Source: Enteractinococcus sp.
GTDB taxonomy: Bacteria > Actinomycetota > Actinomycetes > Actinomycetales > Micrococcaceae
Direction: 5' to 3'
Assembly (NCBI GenBank): GCA_029267455.1
Contig: JAJUIX010000048.1
Span: 1-8,309, forward strand
DNA: 8,309 nucleotides
A program made the position numbers and the translations under genes. Below the pieces are notes generated by a model. The model saw only the letters and a list, made by a program, of their open reading frames with translations, was not told where the DNA came from and did no database searches. Positions 7,178 to 8,309 of this stretch are shown here, in pieces. Numbering within the stretch: the first letter of the stretch is position 1; every line of letters starts with the position of its first letter.

Positions 7178-7786
7178 GTTCTGAAGACTGCGGTATTCCA
7201 CCCGTTACTACGGGGAATCCATTCGTCCTGAACATGGACGCGGCGTTCGACCAAGCCAACCTGGAAAGCATCAGTGCAGCCAAAGCCGTACTGCTTGGTC
7301 GGGACTCCTATGACGGCTTCAGTTCCTACTGGCCCTATATCGCCGACGCCCCAGAACCTGCCGATCCAAAGGCACGCGAGGCAAGGGCATTTAGTCACAT
7401 CAATCGCGAGATGAGCCGGCGTTATAACGCCCTGCCGAAAATCGTGGTGAGCGATCGAGGGCCCGTGGCTGCAGATAACCCGTGGGTGCAAACAACCACC
7501 GTCATCCCCCGGGCCCAAGCAGCGCGCTGGGTGACGGAGGTAAAACAAGAACACGGCGGCGATGTGGTTGTCTTCGGGAGTCGACGTATGTGGAACGGGC
7601 TGCTGCTCAAAGGACTGGTCGATGAACTGCATTTCATGGTGAGCCCCACGGTACTTGGCAAGGGGGGTAAAACTGTTCACCACCGCGGTCGGACTGGAGC
7701 TTATCGAAAGCCGACGATTCGAGAATTCTTCGAATGTGCAGCTTCGATATCGGATTCTCGCCTCGCCACCGAGTGCCACCGGATAA
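7178..7786 (+). pseudogene. Dihydrofolate reductase / RibD C-terminal-domain family protein, N-terminally truncated and frameshifted
   Basis: Recognisable family sequence starts just after the oxidoreductase stop: NPFVLNMDAAFDQANLESI, AKAVLLGRDSYDGFSSYWP, LPKIVVSDRG, VVVFGSRRMWNGLLLKGLVDELHFMVSPTVLGKGGK. The usual first beta strand with its LDG-type motif is absent, and only 35 bases lie between the preceding stop and this homology. The first ATG (7234) has no ribosome site. After GKGGK (about 7671) the same frame runs on as unrelated basic sequence to a stop at 7810-7812. The frame shifted by one base instead reads LFTTAVGLELIESRRFENSS and ends RYRILASPPSATG at the TAA at 7784-7786, exactly the expected family C-terminus. 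A single extra base in the G6 (7662-7667) or A4 (7669-7672) run explains this. It is either a true pseudogene or, for the C-terminal break only, a homopolymer sequencing error. The intact substrate is unknown. Confidence 0.8.
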
Positions 7787-7831
7787 GCCACCACATGCAC
7801 CGTGGTAGGTAGCGGTTGGTTATCCGCAGCG

Positions 7832-8309
7832 CTAAACCTGGCGTTTTTCAACGACCCCGTAGAAGACCCGCTCAAACACCGTGCGAGCGTGCCGGGTAAT
7901 CCGTAAGTAGTCGTCTTCGAACTCACCGACCTCCCCCGCCTCGTATCCGGTCCAACGCGCCAGGGCTTCTAACTGCTCGCGGTTCGTGGGCAACACATCC
8001 GAGGATTTAGCCGTGGAAATCAAAATCCCCGAACGGATTCGGGTCGCGAAACTCCACGCCTCGATCAAAATGTCGGCGTCGGCAGGATCCAACAGTTCTG
8101 CCTCTTTCGCAGCATGGAGCGCTTCCAAGGTGTTCGTCGTTCGTAGTTCAGGATAGTCCGGCGCGTATCGCAGCTGCAGGGTTTGGGTCAGCCACTCCAC
8201 ATCAGTCAGGCCTCCGCGGCCAAGTTTCAAGTGCCGTGTCGGATCTGCACCGCGAGGCAAGCGTTCGGATTCCACTCGGGCTTTCATCCGTTGAATAGCC
8301 TGCGCCTGC
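7832..8309 (-). CDS. glnE: Bifunctional glutamine synthetase adenylyltransferase/deadenylase, C-terminal part (5' end outside window)
   Basis: GlnE adds AMP to, and removes it from, the regulatory tyrosine of glutamine synthetase according to nitrogen status. Only about the last 158 residues are present, running leftwards from the window edge to the TAG at 7832-7834; the full protein is around 1000 residues. The fragment holds the end of the second nucleotidyltransferase half (RMKARVESERLPRGADPTRHLKLGRGGLTDVEWLTQTLQLRYA) and the following helical domain, with LRTTNTLEAL, AWSFATRIR and a terminal DDYLRITRHARTVFERVFYG. The in-frame Met at 8287 is internal: the frame continues upstream as QAQAIQR, as in homologues. 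Its likely target is the GlnA of this window, which carries the matching Tyr403 motif. It converges on the decayed reductase gene with 45 bases between them. Confidence 0.93.
   Translation of the reverse strand, partial: QAQAIQRMKARVESERLPRGADPTRHLKLGRGGLTDVEWLTQTLQLRYAPDYPELRTTNTLEALHAAKEAELLDPADADILIEAWSFATRIRSGILISTAKSSDVLPTNREQLEALARWTGYEAGEVGEFEDDYLRITRHARTVFERVFYGVVEKRQV

Noticed and set aside
7811..7830. Possible hairpin GCGG/CCGC between the decayed reductase and glnE as a terminator
   Set aside because: Only four pairs and no T tract on either strand.
7168..7926. 252-residue reverse-strand open frame across the end of the oxidoreductase, the decayed reductase and the glnE 3' end
   Set aside because: It overlaps three well-supported genes, its translation has no recognisable domain, and it has no ribosome site evidence; it is an antisense shadow.

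Overview
The window looks like a chromosomal segment of a high-GC Gram-positive bacterium (Actinomycetota), most likely a Micrococcales/Micrococcaceae-type organism of moderate GC. The basis is the gene set and order (DUF4191 protein, RDD membrane protein, glnA, glnE), the actinobacterial character of the proteins and a TTG start with a strong Shine-Dalgarno. Genus is not determined. I see no phage, insertion sequence, CRISPR array, tRNA or rRNA. The content is essentially core metabolism, and I found no convincing undescribed system.

Layout. Bases 2-358 hold the 3' end of a DUF4191 gene (+), convergent with an RDD-family membrane protein gene (401-850, -). The RDD gene is divergent from glnA (970-2397, +), a type I glutamine synthetase with an adenylylation tyrosine, which ends in a strong intrinsic terminator (2446-2484). 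A 332-base gene-free stretch follows. It carries that terminator, a weak promoter candidate, an FMN riboswitch (2543-2673) and a predicted ribosome-site-masking hairpin. These precede a complete riboflavin operon, ribD-ribE-ribBA-ribH (2730-6134), whose first three genes overlap by 1 and 4 bases. Downstream on the same strand are an LLM-class (luciferase-like) flavin oxidoreductase gene (TTG start at 6188) and a decayed dihydrofolate-reductase/RibD-C-like gene (about 7178-7786). The decayed gene lacks its N-terminus and is frameshifted near 7662-7672. The right edge holds the 3' end of glnE (-), encoding the adenylyltransferase/deadenylase that acts on glutamine synthetase.

How the genes work together. 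Two systems are interleaved. Nitrogen assimilation is represented by GlnA and its modifying enzyme GlnE, which flank the interval. Flavin supply is represented by the four enzymes that convert GTP and ribulose-5-phosphate to riboflavin, under FMN feedback through the riboswitch. The dephosphorylation step of the pathway is not encoded here. The flavin-dependent oxidoreductase behind ribH is a plausible consumer of the flavin product. In mycobacteria glnA1 and glnE are neighbours, so here the riboflavin block sits between two genes that are usually close together.
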